Assembly: GCA_042867185.1 (NCBI GenBank)
Contig: JBHZQV010000004.1
Span: 165,984-229,983 of the forward strand
Source: Xylophilus sp042867185
GTDB lineage: Bacteria; Pseudomonadota; Gammaproteobacteria; Burkholderiales; Burkholderiaceae_C
Reading direction: 5' to 3'
DNA: 64,000 bases
Part shown: positions 44,826-57,602 of the stretch, piece after piece
How the letters are laid out: every line of letters begins with the position of its first letter
Position numbering within the stretch: the first letter of the stretch is position 1
Notes under the pieces: model-generated
What the model saw: only the letters and a program-made list of their open reading frames with translations
Database searches by the model: none
What the model was told of the DNA's origin: nothing
Position numbers and translations under genes: made by a program

Positions 44826-46827
44826 ATGCAATTGCCTGATGCTGTGCTTTCTGTCTCCACCGGTCCGCAGGAGCAGGGCGCGTCTGCGCAGTCGCAGGGA
44901 GCCGCGATCCTTCCGCTCCGGGCTGCCCCGCAGTACCAGGCTTTCACCACGCTCGGCGCCCACCCGGCGGCCGAAGGCGGCGAGCACGGCGTGCGGTTCG
45001 GCGTGTGGGCACCGAATGCCCGCGCCGTCGGCGTCATCGGCGACTTCAACGGCTGGGAGCCGCAGCCGCTGGTGCGCAGCGAGGACGGCAGCGGCCGGTG
45101 GCACGGGTTCATCGCCGGCGTGGACATCGGCCAGCGCTACAAATTCCGCATCCAGCCGCCCGAAGGCAACGCTTTCGACAAGGCCGATCCGCACGCCTTC
45201 CAGACCGAATGCCCACCGCTCACCGCATCGCGCGTCGCCACGCTCGACTACACCTGGGGCGATGACGACTGGATGGCCGGCCGGGCGGCGCGCCAGGCGC
45301 TCGACCAGCCGATGTCGGTCTACGAGGTGCACCTGGGCTCCTGGCAGCGCGACGACGACGGCAACTACCTCAACTACCGCGACATCGCCCACCGCCTGGC
45401 GGCGCACTGCACCGCCCTGGGCTTCACCCACGTCGAGCTGATGCCGGTGGCCGAGCATCCGTTCTATGGCTCGTGGGGCTACCAGGTCACCGGCTACTAC
45501 GCGCCCAGCGCCCGCTACGGCACCCCGCAGGACCTGATGGCGCTGGTCGATACGCTGCACCAGCACGGTATCGGCGTGCTGCTCGACTGGGTGCCGTCGC
45601 ACTTTCCCTCGGATGCCCACAGCCTGGGAGCCTTCGACGGCACCCACCTCTACGAGCATGCCGATCCGCGGCTGGGCTTCCACCCGCAGTGGAACAGCCT
45701 GATCTTCAACTACGGCCGCTACGAGGTGCGCGATTTCCTGATCGGCAACGCGCTGTTCTGGCTGCACTACTACCACTTCGACGGCCTGCGGGTCGATGCG
45801 GTGGCGTCGATGCTCTACCTGGATTTTTCGCGGGAAGAAGGCCAGTGGCTGCCCAACGAGCACGGCGGCAACGAGAACCTGGCGGCGGTCAAGTTCCTGC
45901 AGGAACTCAACACCGCGGTGTACGCGGCCTTTCCCGACGTGCACATGATCGCGGAGGAGTCCTCCAGCTGGGGCGGCGTGTCGCGCCCGGTCGACCAGGG
46001 CGGCCTGGGCTTCGGCATGAAATGGAACATGGGGTGGATGAACGACACCCTGCGCTTCATCGAGCGGCCGCATTTCTACCGCGAGTACCACCAGGACGAG
46101 CTGCGCTTCTCGTTCTGGTACGCCTTCAACGAGAACTTCATGCTGCCGCTGTCGCACGACGAGGTGGTCTACGGCAAGGGCAGCCTGTGGGAGCGCCAGC
46201 CCGGCGACGACTGGCAGCGCGCGGCCGGGCTGCGGCTGCTCTACGGCTTCATGTGGGGCCATCCCGGCAAGAAGCTGCTCTTCATGGGCGGCGAATTCGG
46301 CCAGGAAGCCGAGTGGACCCACGAGGGCACGCTCGACTGGTACCTGTGGGGCCGGCCGCTGCATGCGGGCATCGGCCGCTGGGTGGCCGACCTCAACCGC
46401 GTCTACCGCGACACGCCCGCGCTGCACCGCCGCGACTTCGCGGCCGAAGGCTTCTCCTGGGCCCATGCCGAGCACGGCCTGCCGACGGTGATGAGCTTCT
46501 TCCGCCATGCCGGCGACGGCCGGGGCGACGTGCTGGTGCTCTGCAACTTCACCGCATCGCCGGTGCAGGCCTTGCGCATCGGCGTGCCGCGCGGCGGCCA
46601 CTGGGCCGAGTTGCTCAACAGCGATGCCGGCATCTACGGCGGCAGCGGCATGGGCAACCTGGGCGGTCGCGATGCCGAGGCGATCGCCTGCGGCGGCCAT
46701 GGCCACAGCCTGCTGGTGACGCTGCCGCCGCTGGCGGTGGTGATGTTGTCCGACGGCCGCCCGCTCTCTTCGCCACCGCGCCTGGCCGCACCCGCCGACG
46801 CATCCACCCCCTCTTCGAAAGACGACC

Positions 46828-46835
<8 letters not shown>
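44826..46835 (+). CDS. glgB: 1,4-alpha-glucan branching enzyme
   Basis: GlgB makes alpha-1,6 branches in glycogen. The ATG at 44826 (GGGG ribosome site 8 nt upstream) gives 669 residues; ATG 44814 would add four. One CBM48 domain (GVRFGVWAPNARAVGVIGDF, about 58-140) precedes the GH13 catalytic domain. ELMPVAEHPFYGSWGYQVTG leads into it. The nucleophile is Asp324 in DGLRVDAVASML, the acid/base lies in MIAEESSSWGG (about 375-385), and LPLSHDEVVYGKG has the third carboxylate. E. coli GlgB (728 aa) has a second N-terminal domain that is absent here. It is the first gene of the operon; its last 8 nt overlap glgC. Confidence 0.96.
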
Positions 46836-48206
<1,371 letters not shown>

Positions 48207-48210
<4 letters not shown>

Positions 48211-50426
48211 ACGCTACTTCAGACAACGCAAAGGACCAGGCAATGGCAGGTGACGACGCAACGGCATACGCACAGGGTTACGAACGGGTGGAGCGCGGTT
48301 CGCCGCAGCGCCTGGGCGCCCACTGGGACGGCAAGGGTACCAACTTCGCCATCCACTCGGTGCCGGCGGAGCGCATCGAGCTGTGCCTCTATGCCGAGGA
48401 CGGCAGCACCGAGATCGCCCGTGTCGACATGCCCGACCGCACCGGCGACGTGTGGCACGGCTACCTGCGCGGCTGTGCGCCGGGTACCCGCTACGGGTAC
48501 CGGGTCCACGGACCGTACCAGCCCGAGGAGGGCCTGCGCTTCAATGCGCACAAGCTGCTGCTCGACCCGTACGCCCTGGCGCTCGACCGGCCGCTGCGCG
48601 GGGCGGCCGACCAGTACGGCTACATCCCCGGCACCGAGGAAGAGGACTTCGCGTTCGACGAAACCGACAACGGTGCCAATGCGGTCAAGTGCGTGGTGGT
48701 GGATACGGCCTTCGACTGGGGCGACGACACGCCGCCCGCCGTGCCCTGGAACAAGACCGTCTTCTACGAAGTGCATGTGAAGGGCTTCACCCACCAGCAC
48801 CCGGACGTGCCCGAGGACATCCGGGGCCGCTACGCCGCCATGGGTTCCGACGTGGCGATCGCCCACCTCAAGCAGATCGGCGTCAACGCGGTCGAGCTGC
48901 TCCCGGTGCAGGCGTTCATCGACGACGAGCGCCTGGTCAACGACGGCCTGGTCAACTACTGGGGCTACAACACGCTGGGCTTCTTCGCGCCCGAGCCGCG
49001 CTACGGCTCGGGCGGCAGCGCCGCCGTCAACGAGTTCAAGACGATGGTGAAGGCGCTGCATGCGGCCGGCATCGAGGTGATCCTGGACGTGGTCTACAAC
49101 CATACCGGCGAAGGCAACCACCTGGGCCCGACGCTCAGCTTCAAGGGCATCGACCATGCGGGCTATTACCGCCTGAGCCCGGAAGACAAACGCTTCTGCG
49201 TCGACTACACCGGCACCGGCAACACCCTCGACAGCTCCAGCCCGCTGGTGCTGCGCCTGGTGATGGACAGCCTGCGCTACTGGGTCGAAGAGATGCACGT
49301 CGACGGCTTCCGTTTCGACCTGGCCTCGACGCTCGGCCGCGGCGCGAACGATTTCGACCAGCGCTCGGCCTTCTTCTCGGTGATCCAGCAGGACCCGGTG
49401 CTGGCCAAGGTCAAGCTGATCGCCGAACCGTGGGACGTGGGCCCGACCGGCTACCAGGTCGGCGGCTTCCCGGCGCCCTGGGCGGAGTGGAACGGCAAGT
49501 ACCGCGACGCGATCCGTGATTTCTGGCGCGGCGAAGACGGCTCGCTGCCCGAGTTCGCCGCGCGGCTGTGCGGCTCGGCCGACCTGTTCGGCGGCTCGCG
49601 TCGCGGTCCGCTGGCGAGCGTCAACATCGTCACGGTGCACGACGGCTTCACCCTGCACGATCTGGTCAGCTACAACGAGAAGCACAACGAAGCCAACGGC
49701 GAAGACAACCGCGATGGCGAGAGCCACAACCGCAGCTGGAACTGCGGTGTGGAAGGCCCGACCGACGACGAGGCGATCAGCGTGCTGCGCGAACGCCAGA
49801 AGCGCAACATGGCCACCACGCTGTTCATGTCGCAGGGCGTGCCCCTGCTGCTGGGCGGCGACGAGATGGGCCGTACCCAGGGCGGCAGCAACAACGGCTA
49901 CTGCCAGGACAGCGAGATCAGCTGGTACGACTGGTCGGCCGAGCGGCGCGACGATCCGCTGGTGCAGTACGTGCGCCGGCTGTCGGCCTTCCGCAAGAGC
50001 CATGCGGTGCTGCAGCGCACCCGCTTCTTCGGCGGCAATGCCGACGAGGCCGGCCGCAAGGACATCGGCTGGTACAGCGTGTGGGGACTGGAGATGACAC
50101 AGGAAGAGTGGACCAGCCCGGGGGTTCGCTGCGTGGCCGCGCTGCTCGACGGTGCCCGCACCGCCGAGGTGGGCGAGGACGGCGACGAGGTGACCGGCGA
50201 CTCGGTGCTGATGCTGATCAACGCCTCGTCCGACGAGACTGTGTTCACCATCCCCGAATACGCCGGCGCCCCCGCCGGCTGGACGCCGCGCATCGACACC
50301 GCCACGCCGGACGGCCAGCCGGTCGTCGAAGGCGCGGTGGCGGACATCACGCCCTGGCATGCCGGCGAGCAGCACAGCCTTCCGGGGCATTCGATGGTAG
50401 TGCTGACCCAGCCCGTCCACCCATGA
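48207..50426 (+). CDS. glgX: Glycogen debranching enzyme GlgX
   Basis: GlgX is an isoamylase-type GH13 enzyme that removes short alpha-1,6 branches from limit dextrins. The 739-residue protein has a CBM48-like N-terminus (GSPQRLGAHWDGKGTNFAIH) and catalytic sequence VFYEVHVKGFTHQHPDVPED, YWGYNTLGFFAPEPRYGSGG, EVILDVVYNHTGEGN, DGFRFDLASTLGR (nucleophile Asp), LIAEPWDVGPTGYQVGGFP (acid/base Glu) and VTVHDGFTLHDLVSYNEKHN. The WDVGPTGYQVG and QDSEISWYDW segments are GlgX/TreX signatures. The frame is open well upstream but the ATG overlapping the glgC stop fits the family. It overlaps treZ by ATGA. Confidence 0.95.
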
Positions 50427-52294
50427 GCGATGCTGCAGCCGCGCTGGCAGCGCACGCCTCCGCAGGCCGCTTCGCCCATCCGATGCCCTTCGGCGCCACG
50501 CTGCTGGAGCAGGGGGGCGTGCGGTTCCGTTTGTGGGCGCCCGCGCTCGAACGGGCCGACCTGCTGGTGCATGGAACGGCGGTGGCCGATGCTCCGCAGG
50601 TCCATGCGGCAACCGCCTCGCCCGGCGGCTGGTTCGAATGCACCGTGCCCGATGCGGGCGCGGGCACGCTGTACCAGTGGCGGATCGAAGGCGGCCTGGT
50701 GGTGCCCGATCCGGCCTCCCGCTCCAATCCGCTGGGCGTGCACGGGCCGAGCTGCGTGGTCGACCCCCGCCGCTTCGCCTGGGACGCGGGCTGGAAGGGC
50801 CGGCCCTGGTCCGAGGCGGTCATCTACGAGATGCATGTCGGCACCTTCACCCCGGAGGGCACTTACGCGGCCGCCGAAGCCAAGCTGGAAGCGCTGGCCC
50901 GGACCGGCATCACCGTGGTCGAGCTGATGCCCCTGTCGGATTTCCCGGGCGAGTTCGGCTGGGGCTACGACGGTGTGTTGCCCTTCGCGCCGCACGCGCC
51001 CTACGGCGACCCGGAGGCGCTCAAGCATTTCGTCCAGGCGGCCCACCGGGCGGGCCTGATGGTGTTCCTGGACGTGGTCTACAACCACTTCGGGCCCGAC
51101 GGCAACTACCTGGGCGCCTACGCGCCGCAGTTCTTTTCCGAGGTGCACAAGAACCCCTGGGGCAACTCGCTCAACTTCGACCGCGACGGCAGTGCGAGGG
51201 TGCGCGATTTTTTCGTGCAGAACGCGCTGTACTGGCTGCAGGAATACCGCTTCGACGGCCTGCGGCTCGACGCGATCCATGCCATCGTCGACGACAGTGC
51301 GCTCGACGTCATCGACGAGCTGGCGCAGTCGGTCCGCGCGGGCATCCCCGACCGACACGTCCACCTGGTGCTGGAGAACGAAGACAACGGCCACCACCGC
51401 CTGCCGCACGCGGGCCGCTACGACGCCCAGTGGAACGACGATTTCCACCATGTGATGCACGTGGTGCTGACCGGCGAGGATGCCGGCTACTACCAGGACT
51501 ACGGCGACCGCCCGGTCGCGATGCTGGCCCGCTCCCTGGTCAACGGCTTCCTCTGGGAAGGCGCCGAGCGCAGCCCCCAGGGCGCACGGCAGGAGCTTAA
51601 GCAGGCACCGGCGCAACCGCTGGGGGCGATGGTCAACTTCCTGAACAACCACGACCAGAGCGGCAACCGTGCCTTCGGCGAACGCATGGTCGAGATGGTG
51701 CCGCCCGGGTCCGTGCCGGTCGCGACCGCGCTGGCCCTGCTGACCCCGGCCACGCCGATGCTCTTCGCCGGCGAAGAATTCGGGGCCCGCACGCCGTTCC
51801 TGTACTTCGCCAACTGGCAGGGCGATCTGCGCGACGCGGTGACCGAGGGCCGGCTGCGCGACTTCGGCCATTTCGCGAAGCGTGCCAACGGCGAAACCGG
51901 CGAGCCGCCGGCGCCGTGCGAGCGCAGCACCTTCGAGGCCAGCCGGCTCGACTGGGCGTTCGCCGCGTCGGAGGGCGGACAGGCGGTCCGCGGGTTCATC
52001 ACCCGTGTCCTCGCCGCCCGGCGCGCCTGGTTCGTCCCGCGACTCTCCCGCCTCATGACCGGCGCGCACGAAACCCAGATGCTGGGCGACCGCACCTTCG
52101 TGCTGCGGTGGCGGTACGAGGGTGGCGAGGCGATCGAGTTGCAGGCCAACATGCAGGCCATGCCGTGGGCAGCGGATCGGGCGTCGCCGTGGGCGCCGCT
52201 CGCCGAGGCCGAGACGGTGTTCGCGGTGAACGCCCTCGAGCCCACCGTGTGGGCGCCCTGGTCGGCCCGCTGGACCTGGGGCCGAGAGCGCTGA
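50423..52294 (+). CDS. treZ: Malto-oligosyltrehalose trehalohydrolase
   Basis: TreZ releases trehalose from maltooligosyl-trehalose made by TreY. The 623-residue GH13 protein begins MSDAAAALAAHASAGRFAHP, with a CBM48-like segment GGVRFRLWAPALERADLLVH. Catalytic features are VIYEMHVGTFTPEGTYAAAE, LMPLSDFPGEFGWGYDGVLP, VFLDVVYNHFGPDGNYLGAY, DGLRLDAIHAIVDDS (nucleophile Asp), VLENEDNGHHRL (acid/base Glu) and NFLNNHDQSGNRAFGER. FGWGYDGV and the ENEDN motif separate TreZ from GlgB. It overlaps glgX by ATGA and lies 139 nt before the malQ-treY gene chosen start. Confidence 0.95.
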   Translation: MSDAAAALAAHASAGRFAHPMPFGATLLEQGGVRFRLWAPALERADLLVHGTAVADAPQVHAATASPGGWFECTVPDAGAGTLYQWRIEGGLVVPDPASRSNPLGVHGPSCVVDPRRFAWDAGWKGRPWSEAVIYEMHVGTFTPEGTYAAAEAKLEALARTGITVVELMPLSDFPGEFGWGYDGVLPFAPHAPYGDPEALKHFVQAAHRAGLMVFLDVVYNHFGPDGNYLGAYAPQFFSEVHKNPWGNSLNFDRDGSARVRDFFVQNALYWLQEYRFDGLRLDAIHAIVDDSALDVIDELAQSVRAGIPDRHVHLVLENEDNGHHRLPHAGRYDAQWNDDFHHVMHVVLTGEDAGYYQDYGDRPVAMLARSLVNGFLWEGAERSPQGARQELKQAPAQPLGAMVNFLNNHDQSGNRAFGERMVEMVPPGSVPVATALALLTPATPMLFAGEEFGARTPFLYFANWQGDLRDAVTEGRLRDFGHFAKRANGETGEPPAPCERSTFEASRLDWAFAASEGGQAVRGFITRVLAARRAWFVPRLSRLMTGAHETQMLGDRTFVLRWRYEGGEAIELQANMQAMPWAADRASPWAPLAEAETVFAVNALEPTVWAPWSARWTWGRER

Positions 52295-52433
52295 AGCCGT
52301 TACCCGGCCGGCCGGCGGCATTCGCCGGCCGGTCATGCCGATCCGCCAGAATTCCGGCACGGCCCTTGCAGCCGGCAGGGCGGCAGTCCCCGGCGGCCAG
52401 CAGGCTGCCGCAACGACCAGAACAGGACATTTT

Positions 52434-55400
52434 GTGACCGATACGCTTGCGCCCGGTGCGCCTTCCACCCAAGACGACCGCGAGGCGCTGCTGCGGTTGG
52501 CCGCGCAACTGGGACTCGCCAGCCACTGGAGCGATTTCTACGGCGTGGAGCGCGCCGTGCCCGACGAGACGCTGCGCCTGGCGCTGCAGGCCATGGGCGT
52601 GCCGGCCGCGGACGATGCGCAGGTGCGCGTCTCGCTCGGCGCCCATGCGGATTCCCAGCAGCAGCAGACGCTGCCGCCGGTGGTGGTGCTGCGGGAGGGC
52701 GCCGACGAACACGGCATCGGGCTGGACCCGCACACCGCGGACGACAGCCTCTGGTACTTCACCGTGGAAGGGCGCGCACGCCAGGAGCTGCGCAGCCACC
52801 GCGGCGGCAACGGCCGCCAGTACGTGGTGCTGCCGGCGGGCCTGCCGTGCGGCTACCACCGGCTCGACGGCCCGGACGAACACGCCGGCTACTGCACGGT
52901 GATCGTGACGCCGCAGCGCTGCTTCATACCGCCCGCACTGCAGGCCGGCGAGCGCTGGTGGGGGCCGTGCGTGCAGCTCTACGCACTGCGATCCGCCCGC
53001 AACTGGGGCATCGGCGATTTCACCGACCTGCGGGTGCTGGTGGGCGGCATGGCGCTGCAGGGCGCATCCTTCGTCGGACTCAACCCGCTGCACGCGCTGT
53101 TCCCGCACCGGCCGGACGTGGCCAGCCCCTACAGCCCGTCGAGCCGCAACATGCTCAACGCCATCTACCTGGATATCGAGGGCGTGCCCGAATTCAATGA
53201 ATGCGCCGAGGCGCGGCGTCTGGTGGACACCGAGGATTTCCAGCACCGCCTGCGCGAGCTGCGCGCGACCGAGCTGGTCGACTATGCGCAGGTGGCGGCC
53301 ACCAAGGTGGGCGTGCTGGAGCTCCTGTGGTCGCACTTCCGCCAGCACCATGTCCAGGCGCAGACCGAGCGGGCCCGCCAGTTCGCCGAGTTCCTGCGTG
53401 CGCGCGGCGAGGCGCTGCGCGACCATGCCCTGTTCGAAGCCCTGCAGGCCCACTTCTTCGCCGCCGACCCGAACGTGTGGGGCTGGCCGGTGTGGCCCGA
53501 GGCCTACCGCTCCCCGGGTGCGCCCGCCGTGGCCGCGTTCGCGCAGGCGCATGCGGAGCGGGTCGATTTCCGCGCCTGGCTGCAGTGGCTGGCCGAGGAG
53601 CAGCTGCACGCCGCGCACCGCCGGGCGATCGCGCTCGGCATGGGCCTGGGCCTGTACCGCGACCTGGCGGTGGGCGTCAACGAGGGCGGCTCCGAAACCT
53701 GGACCCGGCCCGATGCCTACGCCCTCGGGATGCACGTCGGGGCGCCGCCCGATCCGCTCAATGCGATGGGCCAGAACTGGGGCCTGCCGCCGCTCAATCC
53801 GCAAACCCTGATGGCCGGCCGCTACCAGCCCTTCATCGATACGCTGCGCGCCAACATGCGTGACGCCGGGGCCCTGCGGCTCGACCATGTGATGGGACTG
53901 ATGCGGCTCTTCTGGATCGCGCCTTCGGGCGGCTCCTACGTCACCTATCCGCTGGACGACCTGTTGGGCATCCTGGCGCTGGAGAGCGTGCGGCAGCGCT
54001 GCATGGTGGTGGGCGAAGACCTGGGCAATGTGGCGCCGCGGATGCGCGAGGCGATGGAAGAGCGCTCGCTGCTCTCCTACCGCCCCCTGTTCTTCGAGCG
54101 CACCTTCGACGGCGGTTTCGTGCCGCCGCAGGAGTGGCGGCCGCAGGCGCTGGCGGTCGTCAGCACGCACGACCTGCCCACGCTCAGCGGCTTCTGGAGC
54201 GGCGACGACATCGAGCTGCAGGCCCGTCTGCACCTCTACCCCGATGCGCAGGCGCACGGCCAGCAGGTGCTCAACCGCTCGTCCGACCGGGTGCAGCTGC
54301 TGCTGGCGCTCGACCGCGAAGGCCTGTTGCCGCCGGGCGTCAACGTGCACCCGACCTCGTTGCCCGAGAGCACCCCCGCCTTCGTCGACGCGGTGCATGC
54401 CTTCATCGCGCGCACGCCGTGCCTGCTGCTGGGCGTGCAGCTGGAAGACATCACCCAGCAGAAGCTGCAGGTCAACGTGCCCGGCACCTCGGAAGACGTG
54501 TTTCCCAACTGGCGCCGCAAGCTGTCGGTGGAGGTCGAAGACCTGGCCGCCGACGCGCGCATGGCATCGGTGGCGGCGGTGTTGCGGGCCCGGCGCAGCG
54601 CGTCGTTCCAGCAGCCGGCGGTCGGCGCCAACGAGCTGCCGGCCCTGGAGACGGCCCGCATCCCGAGCAGCACCTACCGCATGCAGTTCCATGCCGGCCT
54701 GACCTTCGACCAGGCGACCGAGGTGGTGCCCTACCTCCACGCCCTGGGCATCAGCCATCTCTACGCCTCGCCCTACCTGCGGGCCCGGGCGGGCAGCACC
54801 CACGGCTACGACATCGTCGACCACAACGCGCTCAACCCCGAGGTGGGCGACGAGCAGGCCTTCGACCGCATGTGCCGCGCGCTGCGGCGCCACGGCATGC
54901 ACCAGATGCTCGACATAGTGCCCAACCACATGGGCGTGCTGGAGGCCGACAACGCCTGGTGGCTCGACGTGCTGGAGAACGGCCCGTCGGCGCGCCACGC
55001 CGAGACCTTCGACATCGAATGGGAGCCCGCCGCGCCGGAGATGGCCGGCAAGGTCCTGCTGCCGGTGCTGGGCGACCACTACGGCCGGGTGCTGGAAGCG
55101 GGCGAGCTGCGCACCACCTTCGTGGCGGAGACGGGCGAGTTCTGGCTGAACTACTACGAGCACCGTTTCCCCCTCGATCCCTGCGACTACCCGGCGATCC
55201 TGTCGGCGCTGCCGATGCCGGTGACCTTCGACGAAGGCCAGCGCGATGCGCACGCGGTCGTCGAATCGCTGCTGCACGCGCTGGCCACGCTGCCGCCCCG
55301 CAGCGACCTGTCGCCCGAGGGCCGCGCGGCGCGCGAGCGCGACCGGCCGCTGCACAAGCGTTCGCTGGCGCGGCTGGCCCGCACCCATGCCTGGCTCGAC

Positions 55401-57602
55401 ACCTGGATCCAGGCCTGCCTGAAGCTGCTCAACGGCACGCCGGGCGAGCCGCGCAGCTTCGACGGGCTCGACGCGCTGATCCGCCGCCAGGCCTACCGCC
55501 TGGCCTACTGGCGGGTGGCGGGCGACGACATCAACTACCGGCGCTTCTTCGACGTGAACACGCTGGCCGGCGTGCGCCAGGAGCGCGAGGAGGTGTTCGA
55601 CGCCACCCACCGCCGGGTGCTGCGCTGGCTGCAGGACGGCCGCATCGCCGCCCTGCGGATCGACCACCCCGACGGCCTGTCGGACCCGCGCGGCTACTTC
55701 GAGCGGCTGCAGGGCCGCTACGCCGCCCAGGCCGATGCTGAGGGCCGCAGCCGCCGCGCGCTGTACCTGGTGGTCGAGAAGATCCTGGATGCCGACGAGG
55801 CACTCCCGCCCGAGTGGCCGGTGCACGGCGGCACCGGCTACCGGTTCTCCAGCCTGGTCAACGGCCTCTTCGTCGACCGCGACCAGGAAGCCGCGTTCGA
55901 CACGCTCTACGCCGGCTTCACCGGCGAGCACGACCGCTTCGACGACATCGTCTTCGAGGCCAAGCTGCACGTGATCTACAACGCCCTGTCGAGCGAGCTG
56001 GGCTGGCTGACCGAGGCGCTCTACCGCATCGCCCGCAGCGACCGGCGCAGCTGCGACTTCACCCGCAACCGCCTGAGCCAGGCGATGGCGACCGTCGCCG
56101 CCTGCTTCCCCGTCTACCGCACCTACATCCGGTCGCAGGACAGCGCGGTGCGCCCGGCCGACAAGGCGGTGATCGACCGCGCGGTGCGCGACGCGCGCCG
56201 CCGCAGCGCCGGAGCCGAGGTCTCGGTGATCGAGCACCTGCGCGGCGTGCTGCTGGGCGCCTGCGACGTCGCCGAGCCGGCGCGCCGGGCGCTCACCATG
56301 CGCTTCATCTCGCGCTGGCAGCAGTTCACCGCGCCGGTGATGGCCAAGGCGATGGAAGACACCGCCTTCTACCGCTACAACCGGCTGGTGTCCCTCAACG
56401 ACGTGGGCGGCGATCCGCGGCGCTTCGGCACGCCGGTCGGCGAGTTCCACAAGGTCAACGCGGGCGACATGGCGACCCGGCCGCACTGGCTGCTGGGCAC
56501 CTCGACCCACGACAGCAAACGGTCGGAAGACCTGCGCACCCGGATCGACGTGCTGTCGGAAATCCCGCAGGAGTGGCAGGCGGCACTCGAGCGGTGGCAT
56601 GCCGCCGCCGCCCCCCTGCGTGGCCATGTGGACGAGGCGCCGGCACCGACGCCCAACGACGAATACCTGTTCTGGCAGACCTTGCTGGGCGCCTGGCCGC
56701 TGGTGCCGCCGGATGCGGCCGCCCGCGAGAATCTGCGCGACCGGCTGCAGGCCTACATGCAGAAAGCGGTGCGGGAGGCCAAGCGCAGCACCAGCTGGCT
56801 CGATCCGAACGAAGGCTACGAGAACGCCCTGGCCGCTTTCGTGGACGGCGTGCTGGACCCGGCGCGCAGTGCGGCGCTGCTGGCCGATGTGCAGGCGTTC
56901 GTCGACCGCATCGCGCCCTTCGGTTGCTGGAGCAGCCTGTCGCTGGTGGCGCTGAAGCTCACGGCGCCGGGGGTGCCCGACATCTACCACGGCTGCGAGC
57001 AGTGGAACTTCAGCCTGGTCGATCCGGACAACCGCCGCGCGGTCGATTTCGCCGGACTGGCCGCTTCGCTGCGGACCTTGCAACCCCTGTATGCCGATGG
57101 CGCCGTGCCGTCCGCCGCGCAGTGGGACGGGCTGCTGGACGGCTACGCCGACGGCCGCATCAAGCAGCTCGTCACCTGGCGGCTGCTGCAGTTGCGGCAG
57201 GCGCATCCCGAGGTGTTCGCCGCGGGCGGCTACCGGCCGCTGCAGGCCGCGGGCGCCCATGCCAAGCAGCTGGTCGCCTTCCAGCGGGGCACCGGCGATG
57301 CGGTGGCCATCACCGTCGCCGGCCGGTTCCTGCGCAGCATGGACCCGCAAGGCGGCCTCCGTGGATGGACCGCGGCCTGGGGCGACACCCGCATCGCGTT
57401 GCCGGATGCGGCTGCGGCACCGACCGGAACTCCGCCTGCGGCCGGTGCGGCCGTGCCGTCGCCCACCGCGGGCTGGGTCGACTGGATCACCGGCGCGCCG
57501 GTGGCCCCCGAGGCCGGGGGAACGGTGCTGGCCGCGGGAGCCGTGTTGAAGACATTGCCGCTCGCGGTGCTGGTGCCCGCGGCCTGGATGGAGATCGCAT
57601 GA
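52434..57602 (+). CDS. malQ-treY: Fused 4-alpha-glucanotransferase (MalQ) and malto-oligosyltrehalose synthase (TreY)
   Basis: One open frame holds two GH enzymes. The MalQ part (about 1-735, GH77) has NWGIGDFTDLRVLV, NPLHALFPHRPDVASPYSPS, LRLDHVMGLMRLFWI (nucleophile Asp484), VVGEDLGNV (acid/base Glu528) and STHDLPTLSGFW. The TreY part (about 743-1722, GH13) has STYRMQFHAGLTFDQATEVV, SHLYASPYLRARAGSTHGYD, LRIDHPDGLSDPRGYF (Asp1077) and GTSTHDSKRSED. MalQ rearranges maltodextrins; TreY turns the reducing end into trehalose. I chose GTG 52434, which has AGGA 8 nt upstream; ATG 52335 would give 1755 residues but lacks a ribosome site. No frameshift is seen at the junction. It overlaps glgA by ATGA. 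Confidence 0.93.
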   Translation: MTDTLAPGAPSTQDDREALLRLAAQLGLASHWSDFYGVERAVPDETLRLALQAMGVPAADDAQVRVSLGAHADSQQQQTLPPVVVLREGADEHGIGLDPHTADDSLWYFTVEGRARQELRSHRGGNGRQYVVLPAGLPCGYHRLDGPDEHAGYCTVIVTPQRCFIPPALQAGERWWGPCVQLYALRSARNWGIGDFTDLRVLVGGMALQGASFVGLNPLHALFPHRPDVASPYSPSSRNMLNAIYLDIEGVPEFNECAEARRLVDTEDFQHRLRELRATELVDYAQVAATKVGVLELLWSHFRQHHVQAQTERARQFAEFLRARGEALRDHALFEALQAHFFAADPNVWGWPVWPEAYRSPGAPAVAAFAQAHAERVDFRAWLQWLAEEQLHAAHRRAIALGMGLGLYRDLAVGVNEGGSETWTRPDAYALGMHVGAPPDPLNAMGQNWGLPPLNPQTLMAGRYQPFIDTLRANMRDAGALRLDHVMGLMRLFWIAPSGGSYVTYPLDDLLGILALESVRQRCMVVGEDLGNVAPRMREAMEERSLLSYRPLFFERTFDGGFVPPQEWRPQALAVVSTHDLPTLSGFWSGDDIELQARLHLYPDAQAHGQQVLNRSSDRVQLLLALDREGLLPPGVNVHPTSLPESTPAFVDAVHAFIARTPCLLLGVQLEDITQQKLQVNVPGTSEDVFPNWRRKLSVEVEDLAADARMASVAAVLRARRSASFQQPAVGANELPALETARIPSSTYRMQFHAGLTFDQATEVVPYLHALGISHLYASPYLRARAGSTHGYDIVDHNALNPEVGDEQAFDRMCRALRRHGMHQMLDIVPNHMGVLEADNAWWLDVLENGPSARHAETFDIEWEPAAPEMAGKVLLPVLGDHYGRVLEAGELRTTFVAETGEFWLNYYEHRFPLDPCDYPAILSALPMPVTFDEGQRDAHAVVESLLHALATLPPRSDLSPEGRAARERDRPLHKRSLARLARTHAWLDTWIQACLKLLNGTPGEPRSFDGLDALIRRQAYRLAYWRVAGDDINYRRFFDVNTLAGVRQEREEVFDATHRRVLRWLQDGRIAALRIDHPDGLSDPRGYFERLQGRYAAQADAEGRSRRALYLVVEKILDADEALPPEWPVHGGTGYRFSSLVNGLFVDRDQEAAFDTLYAGFTGEHDRFDDIVFEAKLHVIYNALSSELGWLTEALYRIARSDRRSCDFTRNRLSQAMATVAACFPVYRTYIRSQDSAVRPADKAVIDRAVRDARRRSAGAEVSVIEHLRGVLLGACDVAEPARRALTMRFISRWQQFTAPVMAKAMEDTAFYRYNRLVSLNDVGGDPRRFGTPVGEFHKVNAGDMATRPHWLLGTSTHDSKRSEDLRTRIDVLSEIPQEWQAALERWHAAAAPLRGHVDEAPAPTPNDEYLFWQTLLGAWPLVPPDAAARENLRDRLQAYMQKAVREAKRSTSWLDPNEGYENALAAFVDGVLDPARSAALLADVQAFVDRIAPFGCWSSLSLVALKLTAPGVPDIYHGCEQWNFSLVDPDNRRAVDFAGLAASLRTLQPLYADGAVPSAAQWDGLLDGYADGRIKQLVTWRLLQLRQAHPEVFAAGGYRPLQAAGAHAKQLVAFQRGTGDAVAITVAGRFLRSMDPQGGLRGWTAAWGDTRIALPDAAAAPTGTPPAAGAAVPSPTAGWVDWITGAPVAPEAGGTVLAAGAVLKTLPLAVLVPAAWMEIA

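Noticed and set aside
52053..57350. A 1765-codon minus-strand open frame opposite malQ-treY
   Set aside because: Shadow of the codon bias of the sense gene; no recognisable motif.
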